DNA of 13,460 nucleotides from Asterionellopsis glacialis (GCA_014885115.2 WKLE02001018.1:28077-41536); one strand, 5' to 3'. Positions 1-8,523 are shown, numbered from the stretch's first letter. The notes: generated by a model from the letters alone, not told the origin. Numbers and translations are program-made.

Positions 1-1460
1 TTCTTTTTCTTTAGTTTTTTGGCCTGAGAAACCAGTGAACGCGCTTTTTCGATAGCGTCGGCATTCACTTCAATTTCTTTAACTTTTCGTTTAGTTCCTT
101 TTCCCTTTTCTGACTTTTCCTCGACATCTTCTATTCCCTCTTCCTCCGATTCATCGTCTCCAGGCCTTTCGATATCCTCATCTTCATCTTCAGCAGTAAC
201 TGTTTCATTACACCAAACTGCCATACTTGTGATACGTGCACCTGATCCTAGACGTGTACTTTGTAAAATATCAACAGCCAATTCTTCCGCATCGTCATCA
301 TCGTTGTCGTAATCGTCACTTTCGTTTTCCGATTTGTCTTCCTCGTCTTCATCCTCAGATGCTTGATTTGGATCCATAATCATACGGACAGCTCCCTCTA
401 GATTCATAACACTCACAACTCCCGCGCTGTTGGCAGTTACTACAAAAAAATCACAAATTGATTCAATACATTTAAAGCGTTCTTCACCTGCTACAGGTGA
501 ATCAACAGGTTCAATAGCAAGAATAGCTCTTCTTGTCATATCTTCATCTTCCTCATCTCCATCAGCATCGACATTTTGTACAGCTAATACAGGTAACGAT
601 CCATCATTACATGCTACTGCAACAAATAAGTTGCCATAATAGGGAGAAGTTGCATCCGAACTTGTCATAAGTGTAACCTGATTAGCACGACTGGGTAAAT
701 CGACATCTAACAATTCTTTTCCAGATGCTACATCACGTACAGTTAAGTGGCTACCATGACAAAACGCATACGCATTCCCCTCCTTGGACCATACAAGACT
801 ACAGACCGGATCAAACATGGATTTTCCTGTTTGTCTATTGGTTGTCCGTGGTGGTATTTTAACGACGTAGGCTAAACGCCCTTTTGTCAAATCCCATAAT
901 TTCAATTTTCCATCTGTTTGTCCACCACTTAATGCCATTTTCCCTGTTGGATGGACAGCTAGTGACCCTACACCACCCTCATGTCCACCCAATACATGTT
1001 GAACTGACCAATCACGTTTTTTATACAAAACAATCTTACCATTGGAAAATCCAACAACACAGTGCGTGGAAGGTAAGGTTGAAGTAGATGATGGTGGTGG
1101 CGCAAACGACGATGCTGTGGGAGTACCTAAGTCAGATGGTGTCCTGACTTCACCAATTGACGTCTTGTGTTTATGCCAATCATGGGTACGGAGCATTTCA
1201 TCATACCCGCAGGAGAGCAAAGATCCAGGTTTTCCAATTTCCGTCGATGATGCTAATGATAAACATCGTAATGATCCATCATGAACAGGTGTAGCAAAGG
1301 TCAATTCTAATGAGCTGCTGCCTTCACTACTAGAAGAAGACGAAGAACGCTTTCCCTTTTTCCATTGTTTTTTATGTGTAAGTTCCCAACCAGCTAAAAC
1401 ACCATCGTAAGTTCCTGCAGCAATCACAAGTTGTGACGGCAAAGCTTTTGATGATGACAT
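1..1460 (-). CDS. WD40-repeat protein, PAK1IP1/Mak11-like (3' end beyond window)
   Basis: The reading frame is open for 486 codons from the ATG at 1460-1458 to the left edge, with no stop, so the C-terminal end is missing. Residues 159-160 are Gly-His and 189-190 Trp-Asp, bounding one clear WD40 blade that includes SLAVHPTGKMALSGG and LKLWDL. Weaker blades precede and follow it. The order of blades, and a late segment GARITSMAVW, match my memory of PAK1IP1/Mak11, a nucleolar beta-propeller needed for 60S ribosomal subunit assembly (the human protein also binds PAK1). Insertions set it apart: Ser-rich near residues 40-55, Pro/Ser-rich near 120, and a long acidic run at about 366-391. A Lys/Glu-rich tail ends in a basic stretch at the window edge, as often seen in nucleolar proteins. 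No introns are seen. WD40 assignment is firm; the subfamily is inferred. Confidence 0.75.
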   Translation of the reverse strand, partial: MSSSKALPSQLVIAAGTYDGVLAGWELTHKKQWKKGKRSSSSSSSEGSSSLELTFATPVHDGSLRCLSLASSTEIGKPGSLLSCGYDEMLRTHDWHKHKTSIGEVRTPSDLGTPTASSFAPPPSSTSTLPSTHCVVGFSNGKIVLYKKRDWSVQHVLGGHEGGVGSLAVHPTGKMALSGGQTDGKLKLWDLTKGRLAYVVKIPPRTTNRQTGKSMFDPVCSLVWSKEGNAYAFCHGSHLTVRDVASGKELLDVDLPSRANQVTLMTSSDATSPYYGNLFVAVACNDGSLPVLAVQNVDADGDEEDEDMTRRAILAIEPVDSPVAGEERFKCIESICDFFVVTANSAGVVSVMNLEGAVRMIMDPNQASEDEDEEDKSENESDDYDNDDDDAEELAVDILQSTRLGSGARITSMAVWCNETVTAEDEDEDIERPGDDESEEEGIEDVEEKSEKGKGTKRKVKEIEVNADAIEKARSLVSQAKKLKKK

Positions 1461-2119
1461 GATAAGAAAAATCTGCCCGAATAGTACGAAAGTGTAATAC
1501 TTTTTGGCTTCTTTCTGCTATGTTGATAACGTCAATGAATGTACACAACGCAGATGGAGGTAATTGTTTCTCCTGTGGTTGGTACTTCGCCAGTTACTTT
1601 TGCAGTCTAGAGGTCTTGACTCTAGAGAGAATGTGATGCGTTCTTAAACAAAAACAGCACGATGTTGCCGGTGTAGAGGGAAAGAAAACTATCCATCTGA
1701 TCCGAGACAAAGAAAAAAGAAAGTGAAGGGCGACAACTCATTGACCGATAACCAGATAACCACTCCTCAATATTTCAAAAAATGTTTGTACATTCACTTT
1801 TTCGAGACGAGGAGTTTTTAGCAAGTACCGTAGTAGGACCTATCAGGGAATACTCTAGTAGAGGACCTATAGTATAATAAGATAATAATCGAGCTAGAGA
1901 GATGAGCACACACTCCCATTCTTGATTTACGACGTTGAATGCGATCCACATGGTTCCTGTTGGCATGATCGGTGTTTCTTTTAGATAGTGGAATTCGAAT
2001 TGAATATCTCCGTTACTTAGTCTTACTTTATACCCTTTTTCATGTCCTTTAGCCAGTAGAACCTGCTTTTTTTTTTTTAAACGTTCCTTTGCCTTTAGTA
2101 TCAAATTATTGCGTACACT
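1461..2119. other. Upstream region of the WD40 gene
   Basis: This is AT-rich DNA between the WD40 start and the weak ORF that begins at 2122, and includes that ORF's body. It should contain the WD40 promoter, but no TATA box or initiator is convincing. A perfect 7-bp inverted repeat (TCTAGAG at 1606-1612, CTCTAGA at 1620-1626, 7-nt loop) lies about 150 bp upstream of the WD40 ATG. Confidence 0.4.
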
Positions 2120-2122
2120 CAT
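1775..2122 (-). CDS. Hypothetical small protein, doubtful
   Basis: An ATG at 2122-2120 opens a 115-codon frame ending in TAA at 1775-1777. The N-terminal 25 residues are very basic, with four consecutive Lys encoded by a poly-A run. A middle part looks protein-like (YKVRLSNGDIQFEFHYL). The C-terminal part repeats IGP twice because a 13-15 bp DNA repeat lies under it (1831-1843 and 1856-1870). I recognise no family, membrane segment or signal peptide. It could be a real small gene, an exon fragment, or chance: a frame of this length is not rare in 13 kb. Confidence 0.25.
   Translation of the reverse strand: MSVRNNLILKAKERLKKKKQVLLAKGHEKGYKVRLSNGDIQFEFHYLKETPIMPTGTMWIAFNVVNQEWECVLISLARLLSYYTIGPLLEYSLIGPTTVLAKNSSSRKSECTNIF
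1831..1870. repeat. Short direct repeat TAGTAG(AG)GACCTAT
   Basis: TAGTAGGACCTAT at 1831-1843 recurs as TAGTAGAGGACCTAT at 1856-1870, differing by a 2-base insertion. The core AGGACCT is nearly palindromic and appears again at 10574-10584 and 10994-11004 as an 11-mer. Its function is unknown. Confidence 0.5.
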
Positions 2123-2729
2123 ACATATAATACGGTACAATATTGAATACTAGAAGTAACGTACCTTTATACTTTTCGAAAAGCATTCTTGAATTTTTTT
2201 TCAACGGCTCTAGTGTACAGTAATTAATACAAGAGTAGTCCTGGAGGAAGGAATAGAATTTAGTGTACAGTACTTGGTAGTACGTTAAAGAAGGAAAAAG
2301 GATGACATAGGCGACACGTGCACAATACTAGCACTTATTAGTTGAATACTGTTTTCATTCAGTCTACTGGTACTGTAACGAAAAATAAGCTCTATTAACA
2401 GAATATCCTGGTTGTCGAACAAGGTTGATATTTAACGTCTTCCGTTTAAATGCCACGACCACTATGTGATAATATTATTATAAAATTCAAATCAAGATCG
2501 GTTATTTATTTAATACCTTCCGTTTAAATTCCAAGAAAGCCGACTATGTTGATACGAACGGAGAAATTCTGCCGAACAATAACGTCACTTCGTCATTTTA
2601 CAATACTGAATTTAGTTGTTGTTTTCTGTGTTTTTTCGCTTGTCACTCTTTCTCATGATAAAGTCACTTCCATAATCAGTCGAGAGTAACAGACACAACA
2701 ACATCAATCAAAAGAGATCACGATTGAAA
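2123..2729. other. AT-rich upstream region of the 2730 gene
   Basis: No gene is seen here. The region holds two sets of short direct repeats: TAGTGTACAG at 2211-2220 and 2261-2270 (50-bp period), and CTTCCGTTTAAAT at 2439-2451 and 2517-2529 (78-bp period), the latter set in a 25-bp stretch matching at 21 positions. It should include the promoter and 5' UTR of the plus-strand gene starting at 2730. Confidence 0.45.
2431..2533. repeat. Pair of imperfect 25-bp direct repeats
   Basis: Positions 2431-2455 and 2509-2533 match at 21 of 25 bases and share the 13-mer CTTCCGTTTAAAT. They lie about 200-300 bp upstream of the ATG at 2730, so they may be regulatory. Confidence 0.6.
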
Positions 2730-3437
2730 ATGAAGGGCAAAGATATTGATAACAAAAAGAATGATGTTTCCGATACGTCGTTGCAAACCAGTATAGTGGG
2801 TGGTGCTTTTCGTAAGTTATCAGTTGCCGAACCTACAGCTAAATCACCGAAATCACCAGAGTCGTCATCATCAAATAATAATTTACTGCAATTAGAACGA
2901 ACTGCTTCCCTTGCGAGTGCTGGTGGAATACCATATTCACTAAGCATGTTTAGTAGTATTGATGAAGATGAAGCCTCACATTGTAAGCAACAAGCCAAAA
3001 GTGTATTTCGAAATCAGATGCCACATCTTGACGCTGGACATGAAATTACTAATAATACTAATAGATGTCGGTCTCTGACCGATATGCGAGCCATAAGAAG
3101 AGCATCACCGGTAGGTCGTCCAGTTAAGTACGAGCCAAACCACCCACAATATTCTGTCAATGACTCTACTAGTGATAATGTGTTGCATCTAACAAGATTG
3201 AAATCACGATCTCGCGAAGAACGTGATGAACATTATCATCATCATCACAACAGCATGGGCGAAGGCATCATCAATTCGTTCCATCATCACTCAATTGAAG
3301 AAGAACATCATTACATACCGAGAGAGGCTGGAGTTGAAGTAGTTGCCTCACCAGATCGTGTCGATGAAAGTCGTGAGGTTGTATTCAAGCCTATAGTTTT
3401 GGACCGAGATTGGGATGAAAATCAAAGGGAGGGATGA
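2730..3437 (+). CDS. Hypothetical disordered, His-rich protein
   Basis: The 235-codon frame starts at the ATG at 2730; an in-frame TAA at 2673 lies upstream and no earlier ATG intervenes. The family is not recognised. The protein lacks a signal peptide or membrane segment and looks disordered. Residues 38-52 are Ser/Pro/Asn-rich with two Ser-Pro sites. A basic stretch around 112-127 carries RSLTDM and RRASP, typical of kinase target or 14-3-3-type sites. His clusters lie at about 168-173 (one run of four), 185-187 and 193-194. The C-terminus is acidic with FKPIVLDRDWDE. Such composition suits a scaffold or regulatory protein, but no function can be assigned. It is convergent with the minus-strand gene ending at 3537, 99 bp away. 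Single exon as read; a further exon is not excluded. Confidence 0.6.
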   Translation: MKGKDIDNKKNDVSDTSLQTSIVGGAFRKLSVAEPTAKSPKSPESSSSNNNLLQLERTASLASAGGIPYSLSMFSSIDEDEASHCKQQAKSVFRNQMPHLDAGHEITNNTNRCRSLTDMRAIRRASPVGRPVKYEPNHPQYSVNDSTSDNVLHLTRLKSRSREERDEHYHHHHNSMGEGIINSFHHHSIEEEHHYIPREAGVEVVASPDRVDESREVVFKPIVLDRDWDENQREG

Positions 3438-3536
3438 ATCTCTATTTTCCGAGACACCATTGTTCCTAAAATGTGCTTCAAATCTACTCTATGTAAATGG
3501 GATCTAGTCAGAACAACTTAAACCCTACTAGTTTTT

Positions 3537-4244
3537 TTATATTGTTACGTTTACGATACTGCAATTGCTGCATAACTTGTTCGAATGTTGAACATTGAAT
3601 GAAACATAATCAAAGGTGCTAGTTTGGCTGAGATTGTCTTGCTGGCAATTCCCCAATGCCATCTTCTTGTTCTCACAATAAGGGTTGGTGGAAACGAGTT
3701 CCATACAGGAGCTTTCCGAAAGCACATCATCTACGTGTCCACAAACAGCTAAAGAACTACAACCACCTCCACTTTTTGATGTTGATGACAGTGATGGGTT
3801 CTCGGTAGCAGAATTGTTGGAAGTGCTGAGGTGTTGCTTCTTTCGTAATGCCCACAATCCCAATAGAGCAAGTGGAAGAAGTATAGACCAACCGACAAGC
3901 GATATACTACCACTTTCTGAGGTGTTAGGTGTCAATCCTTTTAATGACAAAGTCGATACTGATGGTGATGATGAAACACGACCATGAGATTGTTTTAGTG
4001 TTGTTGATACAGATGGGTATGTTGATGTATTGGGAAATGCCTCATTTTTTATGAACGTAGAATTGATTGAAGCCTGGTAAGTATCCTCAATGGCAGATTG
4101 TTCCACAATTAGTAGGCGTTCTCTCCCCCCCTCCCCTTTTAGTTTACTATTAGCTCCTTTCTCATCAAGTCGCTGATATTGCCCATATCGAAGACACCTT
4201 CCATTCAATCGATCTTTCGACAGCAAGAAATCAAATAGTATCAT
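3537..4244 (-). CDS. Putative single-pass membrane protein, unknown function
   Basis: The ATG at 4244-4242 opens 235 codons ending in TAA at 3539-3537; an in-frame TGA lies upstream. Residues about 50-112 are Ser/Thr-rich with three N-glycosylation sequons (NST near 61, NTS near 72 and 107). A hydrophobic segment follows at about 114-133 (SLVGWSILLPLALLGLWAL) and then RKK, a good stop-transfer pattern. The C-terminal 100 residues are Ser- and Cys-containing. This suggests a type I surface or endomembrane protein, although the N-terminus is a weak signal peptide, so a 5' exon may be missing. No family is recognised. The opposite strand also has an open frame (3685-3984) and splice-like signals at 4077-4142, so the coding strand is not certain. 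Confidence 0.45.
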   Translation of the reverse strand: MILFDFLLSKDRLNGRCLRYGQYQRLDEKGANSKLKGEGGRERLLIVEQSAIEDTYQASINSTFIKNEAFPNTSTYPSVSTTLKQSHGRVSSSPSVSTLSLKGLTPNTSESGSISLVGWSILLPLALLGLWALRKKQHLSTSNNSATENPSLSSTSKSGGGCSSLAVCGHVDDVLSESSCMELVSTNPYCENKKMALGNCQQDNLSQTSTFDYVSFNVQHSNKLCSNCSIVNVTI

Positions 4245-4683
4245 ACTTGATAAAGTAAACAAAAGATATCTAATGTTTCACGGAAAAAGAGTCGAATTCT
4301 GGGTGTTAGAGTACAGTAATGAAAGTTGAAGTGCAATGCATGTCATCCAGCGTGCAGGCTTTGTTGACCCCACCATTGATTCTTTATGCTTGCGGGACTC
4401 CTTTTTGTCAACTCCATCAAAAACTATATTTTTGAAATCTAATTGAATCATGCGTTACTCAAAGAACTAAATAACAAATAAACCAAACCCACAAGAATAA
4501 ATGTGCCCTCTTAATGATTTATTCAGTACCTTTCTATTTTACTAGACACGAACACTACTAGTTTTGGAACGATAGATAGAGTAATTATCATGCATGACTT
4601 TTTTCAGAAATTGCACAAAAGAATTTGTGAATCGTAATTCTATAGCACTTGAATAATTTTGTTAAACTATTAACGTCTTTGGT
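4245..4683. other. AT-rich intergenic region
   Basis: This stretch is AT-rich with no supported gene or RNA. It should hold the upstream region of the minus-strand gene starting at 4244. I see no clear promoter element. Confidence 0.4.
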
Positions 4684-5097
4684 TCACATTGGAGTTGAAG
4701 AGATTGCTCGTACTGACTGTTTACTTTGTTGCTGTCTGTGATTTTCAAAGAAGGAAAAAGACGCCTTTGTTGCATTATGAGCTATGTGGGTGTTAACAGA
4801 GAACAGAAGCTCTTTGGCAAACACTTCTTTTCTGAAGTATGATACTGATAGGAAGATCCTCTCTGTCTCTTGGAATACGTATGTATGTACGGTAGGAATT
4901 ACAAGGCCCTACCTACTCCATAGCATCTCTTCCTCTTGCTTGCTCTTGGGAGTGGGACTTTCTTCTGGCTTGATGTTGTGGCACCTCACTTTCGATTTCA
5001 GGGCACAAGAAGTAATCAAATCGAAATCATACGACAAGGTCGAGTCGTTAGTCTTCGAGACATCTTTTCGATGAATGCCTGCCCACTGCCTCAGATA
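4684..5097 (-). pseudogene. Decayed or cryptic coding segment
   Basis: On the minus strand one frame runs from 5097 down to a TGA at 4686-4684, 137 codons, broken only by a TAG at 4911-4909. Both halves (62 and 74 codons) look protein-like, for example VRCHNIKPEESPTPKSKQEE before the TAG and RKEVFAKELLFSV after it. There is no ATG near the 5' end. The bases are somewhat more GC-rich than the neighbouring genes. Alternatively the TAG lies in an 81-bp intron: AG|GTAGGG at 4912 and TTCAG| ending at 4832 would splice in frame. I recognise no family; a relic of a mobile element or dead gene is a guess. Confidence 0.3.
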
Positions 5098-5479
5098 TCA
5101 TCTTTGATCTGATCATGCCACTGCCTGCCTCGTAAGAAGTAAAACAAGATATCTATTTTTGTGTCATATCAGATACTATAGGCACTTTCTAGAGGACTGA
5201 TAGATTGGGTTGCCAGTGAAACTAGTTAATGAAAACTTGTGTTGTCAGAGCGCCACCACAATATTTGACTTTCGTCAAAAATTCAACACATCTTTGCCCC
5301 TCCGCTACACATAACAGTAAGCCAAAATTTCAGAGTAGAAGTGATTTCTTGCTAGTGGTCTTATTTTTTTCGTTATTCCAAGGAAAGACGTAATTGCGTT
5401 TTTAGCCAACAACAACAACAAGAACAGCAACGATTACAGAAAGAAGTATCATCACTGCAATCAGCACAGGGAAATTAGT
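5098..5479. other. Upstream region and 5' leader of the metallophosphatase gene
   Basis: No gene is seen. The last 75 bases are a CAA-rich leader (ACAACAACAACAAGAACAGC around 5408-5427). The reading frame of the downstream gene has a TGA at 5342 and no ATG before 5480, which supports the start chosen for that gene. Confidence 0.45.
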
Positions 5480-7183
5480 ATGGTTTTTTCTCATAGTAAC
5501 GATTGTGTCAAACATACCATTTTGAGTAAAATTGATTTTCCTGTAGGAACAGTCATTGAATATGTCTCAGATATTGAAGGGAATTGGGAATACTTTACAT
5601 CCCTTATAGAACGCTCTTCAGTTATACAATTCGATCGCATCGACAATGGCAATAAGGGAAAACAAAATACAAATAATAATAACATTGAAGCAAATAATAC
5701 TGATGATGATGATGATAATCCTACAAGTACATGCAGATATGGTGATTTTGATGAAAACTATTCATTATCATTGGCACCAAATACAATGCTAGTTCATGGT
5801 GGTGATTCTCCTGATAAAGGCCCCGGAGATATCCGTGTTGTGAAGGCACTTCTGCAACTTAAACGAAAGTATCCTGATCGTGTTTTCCTTATATGCGGCA
5901 ATCGTGATATAAACAAGCTACGTTTCATGTCAGAATTACATGACACTGAAGTGAATACAAGTACTGATATATATTGGGATCCAAAGGCGCCTACACTATC
6001 GGAATACCGTAAAAAGAATCCACCACCAGATCATACTTCCTCTGAAGCTGTAGCAAGTGCAAGAGCAGTATCGAAACTTAAATGGATATTGGAATGTACC
6101 ATGGGATCACAAACGACATTTGAAACACGTCGAATGGAACTAAATACCTTAAAGAATGTTGGTGGTGGCGACAGTGACGTCACGGACGATGATGAAGTTT
6201 TACAAAGTTTTCGCGACAGTGTCAATCCTTCTGGTGACGATCCGTGGATGTTGGAATACTTGCGGTATGGACAACTCATGTTAATTATCGGAGATTGTTT
6301 ATTTGTTCATGGTGGCATTGATGATAAATGTCTTGATCAAGTTCCCGGTCGTTCTTCTTCTGCTGCTACTGCCACTGGTTTAGAATCATGGTGCGTGGCT
6401 TTAAATCAATTTTATTCTGATATGATTCTTGAATTTGAAAATGAACCATTTTGGTCTCAACCGGCGCTATCGTCGTCATCAGAGGGTGATCATCATGGCG
6501 AACACCAGAAACTAAAACAAAATTGTTCTACTCGTCGTACTCGTGGTGGAGAATTGTTGATGGATTATGGTTTACCAGGTGGTAATGGTGGGGCAACTAT
6601 TGTTTGCTGCAGTCATGTTGTGAATGGAAATTGGGTACGACCAGACCGTGCTACAGTACAATATTTAGTAAATGGTGGAATTTCAAGACTATTTGTGGGA
6701 CATACACCATCTGGTGATTGTCCAGGAGCGATTACTGTTGATGGTGCTACTCCTACTCGTACTCCTACCAATAATGACAGTAATGTCAATGATGAGGGCA
6801 ATACTGGCGCAACAATAAGTATATTTGCTTGTGATACATCGTACTCTGATGTCAAAGCAGAAAAAATATCGAATCCTGCCAATAATAGAGGGAATGCTCT
6901 TTCCAATGTCTTTATTCGGAAAACAGATACGACAATACGAGGAAAGTTGGCAAATGGAGAAACACATGGTTACATACTTAAAGTTGGCAGCAAGCTATCC
7001 ACAGGCACACCATCCTCGCAATCGTCTTTACCATTTTCATTGGTGGGGAGAGATCTTATGGATGGAAGCTGGGTTAAGACAATTGTTGGAGATAAAGTGA
7101 TGTCAGCAAAAGGTGAAGGATATATCATATCTTGCCGGAAGATGAATGTAGAAGACGTGATTTCACAATTAAAACCTTTGTAG
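5480..7183 (+). CDS. Calcineurin-like metallophosphatase with atypical active-site motifs
   Basis: Single exon, 567 aa, from the ATG at 5480. All landmarks of the calcineurin-like (PPP/metallophosphoesterase) fold appear in order: SDIEGN at residues 30-35, HGGDSPDKG at 106-114, CGNRD at 139-143, FVHGG at 275-279, and VGHTPSGD at about 406-413. This fold holds two metal ions and hydrolyses phosphate esters. Two usual His are replaced: the first motif is normally D-x-H and here D31-x-E33, and the usual GNH is GNR at 140-142. DRG is DKG at 112-114. His277 and His408 are kept. Low-complexity Asn/Asp (about 58-80) and Ser/His inserts extend the domain. There is no signal peptide, so the protein is probably cytosolic or nuclear. 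The substrate is unknown. The fold is certain; activity with these substitutions is not. Confidence 0.85.
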   Translation: MVFSHSNDCVKHTILSKIDFPVGTVIEYVSDIEGNWEYFTSLIERSSVIQFDRIDNGNKGKQNTNNNNIEANNTDDDDDNPTSTCRYGDFDENYSLSLAPNTMLVHGGDSPDKGPGDIRVVKALLQLKRKYPDRVFLICGNRDINKLRFMSELHDTEVNTSTDIYWDPKAPTLSEYRKKNPPPDHTSSEAVASARAVSKLKWILECTMGSQTTFETRRMELNTLKNVGGGDSDVTDDDEVLQSFRDSVNPSGDDPWMLEYLRYGQLMLIIGDCLFVHGGIDDKCLDQVPGRSSSAATATGLESWCVALNQFYSDMILEFENEPFWSQPALSSSSEGDHHGEHQKLKQNCSTRRTRGGELLMDYGLPGGNGGATIVCCSHVVNGNWVRPDRATVQYLVNGGISRLFVGHTPSGDCPGAITVDGATPTRTPTNNDSNVNDEGNTGATISIFACDTSYSDVKAEKISNPANNRGNALSNVFIRKTDTTIRGKLANGETHGYILKVGSKLSTGTPSSQSSLPFSLVGRDLMDGSWVKTIVGDKVMSAKGEGYIISCRKMNVEDVISQLKPL

Positions 7184-7189
7184 AATAAA
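7184..7189 (+). terminator. AATAAA, possible polyadenylation signal
   Basis: AATAAA directly follows the phosphatase stop codon (TAG at 7181-7183). It would give a very short 3' UTR, and algal signals are poorly conserved, so this is only a candidate. Confidence 0.2.
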
Positions 7190-7247
7190 AGCCAATGAAG
7201 ATACGAATCATTAAGGAATTGAATAAGATCAACTTACAATAGAATGC

Positions 7248-8171
7248 GTGCTGCGAAGAGAGGACAAAGATCCATCTTCAGTCTGCCTCGCACTCATGAA
7301 TATAGCAGGAACCAATATTTCCAGCCTCTTACTTAAAAAACTTATCGTTTGTAGTGATCGTTTCTTTTTGTGTTGTATCACAAGTTTTACAACAAACATC
7401 CAGTATGATGCGGCTACATATATCTTTCACATTGCGGTACCACTATCACCACACCAGTAACATGCCACATCATGTCGCCAGCACTTATGCCAATGCAATC
7501 AGTGGGACCAGTCTGGCAACAGACTTTGAGGTGCCATTTTGGGTAAATGAAATTAATATCTAAGTCGAACAAAATAATATCCCAACAAGGGCACCATGGT
7601 AACCAATGACTGTTGTCTACGAAGAATGTTCGATCCGTAGGTGCATCGTCCTTTGATCAAACAGTTTGTTGTCCTATGATGGGTTCCAACGCCTTAGATA
7701 CCTTCCTCTTACTCACCAATACAAGAATCCGAAAACGACATCGCAAATGAAAAATGTTCAGATGTAGATGTTTACCAAATTCTTTGTGGTTCCGAGGCAG
7801 AATTGAATTTTGCCGATGCTTTATCGGCTTGAATCCAAACGAAGTTGTAAGGGCCGACCTCCTAAAAGTTCTTCTGCTTCCACAGCCCCTGTCGGTGTTG
7901 GATCACCCATTCTTAGTAGACAACAGTCATCGCTTTTTATGATGACCCTTTTCGGGACATTGTTCTGTTCCATTTGGATGTTGATTTAACTTGCACAAAT
8001 AACGAAGGTGTCGGGAAAAAGAGCCCGTCACTGATTTCAGAGAAACTTCAAAGCCACTTCCAAGACCAATCCCATGGATTGCCAAAGGCTGCTGTCAGGC
8101 TAATCTTAGAAAAACAGTCATGTTGCATCTTCGGAGATTGGCTTAAGTACTGCGAAAATGATGCTGCATGA
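7248..8171 (+). pseudogene. Frame-shifting protein-like region, probable gene relic
   Basis: No single frame spans this region, yet several adjoining plus-strand frames read like protein. They include 7354-7563 (ending GTSLATDFEVPFWVNEINI), 7610-7747 (VGASSFDQTVCCPMMGSNAL), 7698-7829 (SDVDVYQILCGSEAELNFAD) and 7920-8168 (FYDDPFRDIVLFHLDVDLTC). The last two pieces share one frame; the roughly 90 bases between them are open only in the other two frames. One-base length changes at the T runs near 7829 and 7931-7937 would join them. This pattern fits a gene that has decayed by small indels, or exons of an unrecognised spliced gene. GC content appears higher than in nearby intergenic DNA. No known domain is recognised. 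Confidence 0.3.
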
Positions 8172-8523
8172 AACTGCCGTATAGGTAGTGTGAAAGATAC
8201 CAGCACTTATATATTATATCAAAAGGGGCTTGCTATGAAAGTTGTGCTACAGCACAAAGGGAGCGGTCACTGATGCGATACAAATGGACCTAAATATTTA
8301 CTTTGAAAGGTACTGTTTGTAGCTGCCACAGCTTATACTTCTTCAACATTATATAGATAAATGACGCAGTTAATGTGTGCTTATTTAATTTTCGCCCACG
8401 AATCAAGAAATGGAACCTTTTGAATTTTCTCAGTAATATTTTAATTTGGTCTTTTAGATACTTCTACTTTCATATCCAAATCCTCAAATTTCTCGTTGAC
8501 ATTCAAGGTGTTGGGTAATCGAC
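8172..8523. other. Downstream flank of FBPase
   Basis: AT-rich DNA between the relic region and the FBPase stop codon. It likely contains the FBPase 3' UTR (transcribed on the minus strand). No gene or clear polyadenylation signal is seen. Confidence 0.4.

Noticed and set aside
2724..2729. Upstream TTG starts for several genes (2724, 2140, 4262, 10317)
   Set aside because: In a eukaryote the next in-frame ATG (2730, 2122, 4244, 10299) is the expected start.
2708..2998. Minus-strand ORF over the 2730 gene
   Set aside because: Antisense shadow of the longer plus-strand frame, without an independent hallmark.
4784..5074. Plus-strand 96-codon ORF
   Set aside because: Unrecognised, and the opposite strand over the same bases has longer and more protein-like reading.
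6175..6182. TGACGTCA, a perfect CRE-type palindrome
   Set aside because: It lies within the phosphatase coding sequence and encodes an ordinary Ser-Asp-Val-Thr stretch; probably chance.
7614..7645. GTTCGATCC resembling a tRNA T-loop
   Set aside because: Flanking bases do not form a T-stem and no anticodon or acceptor arm fits; no tRNA was found elsewhere.
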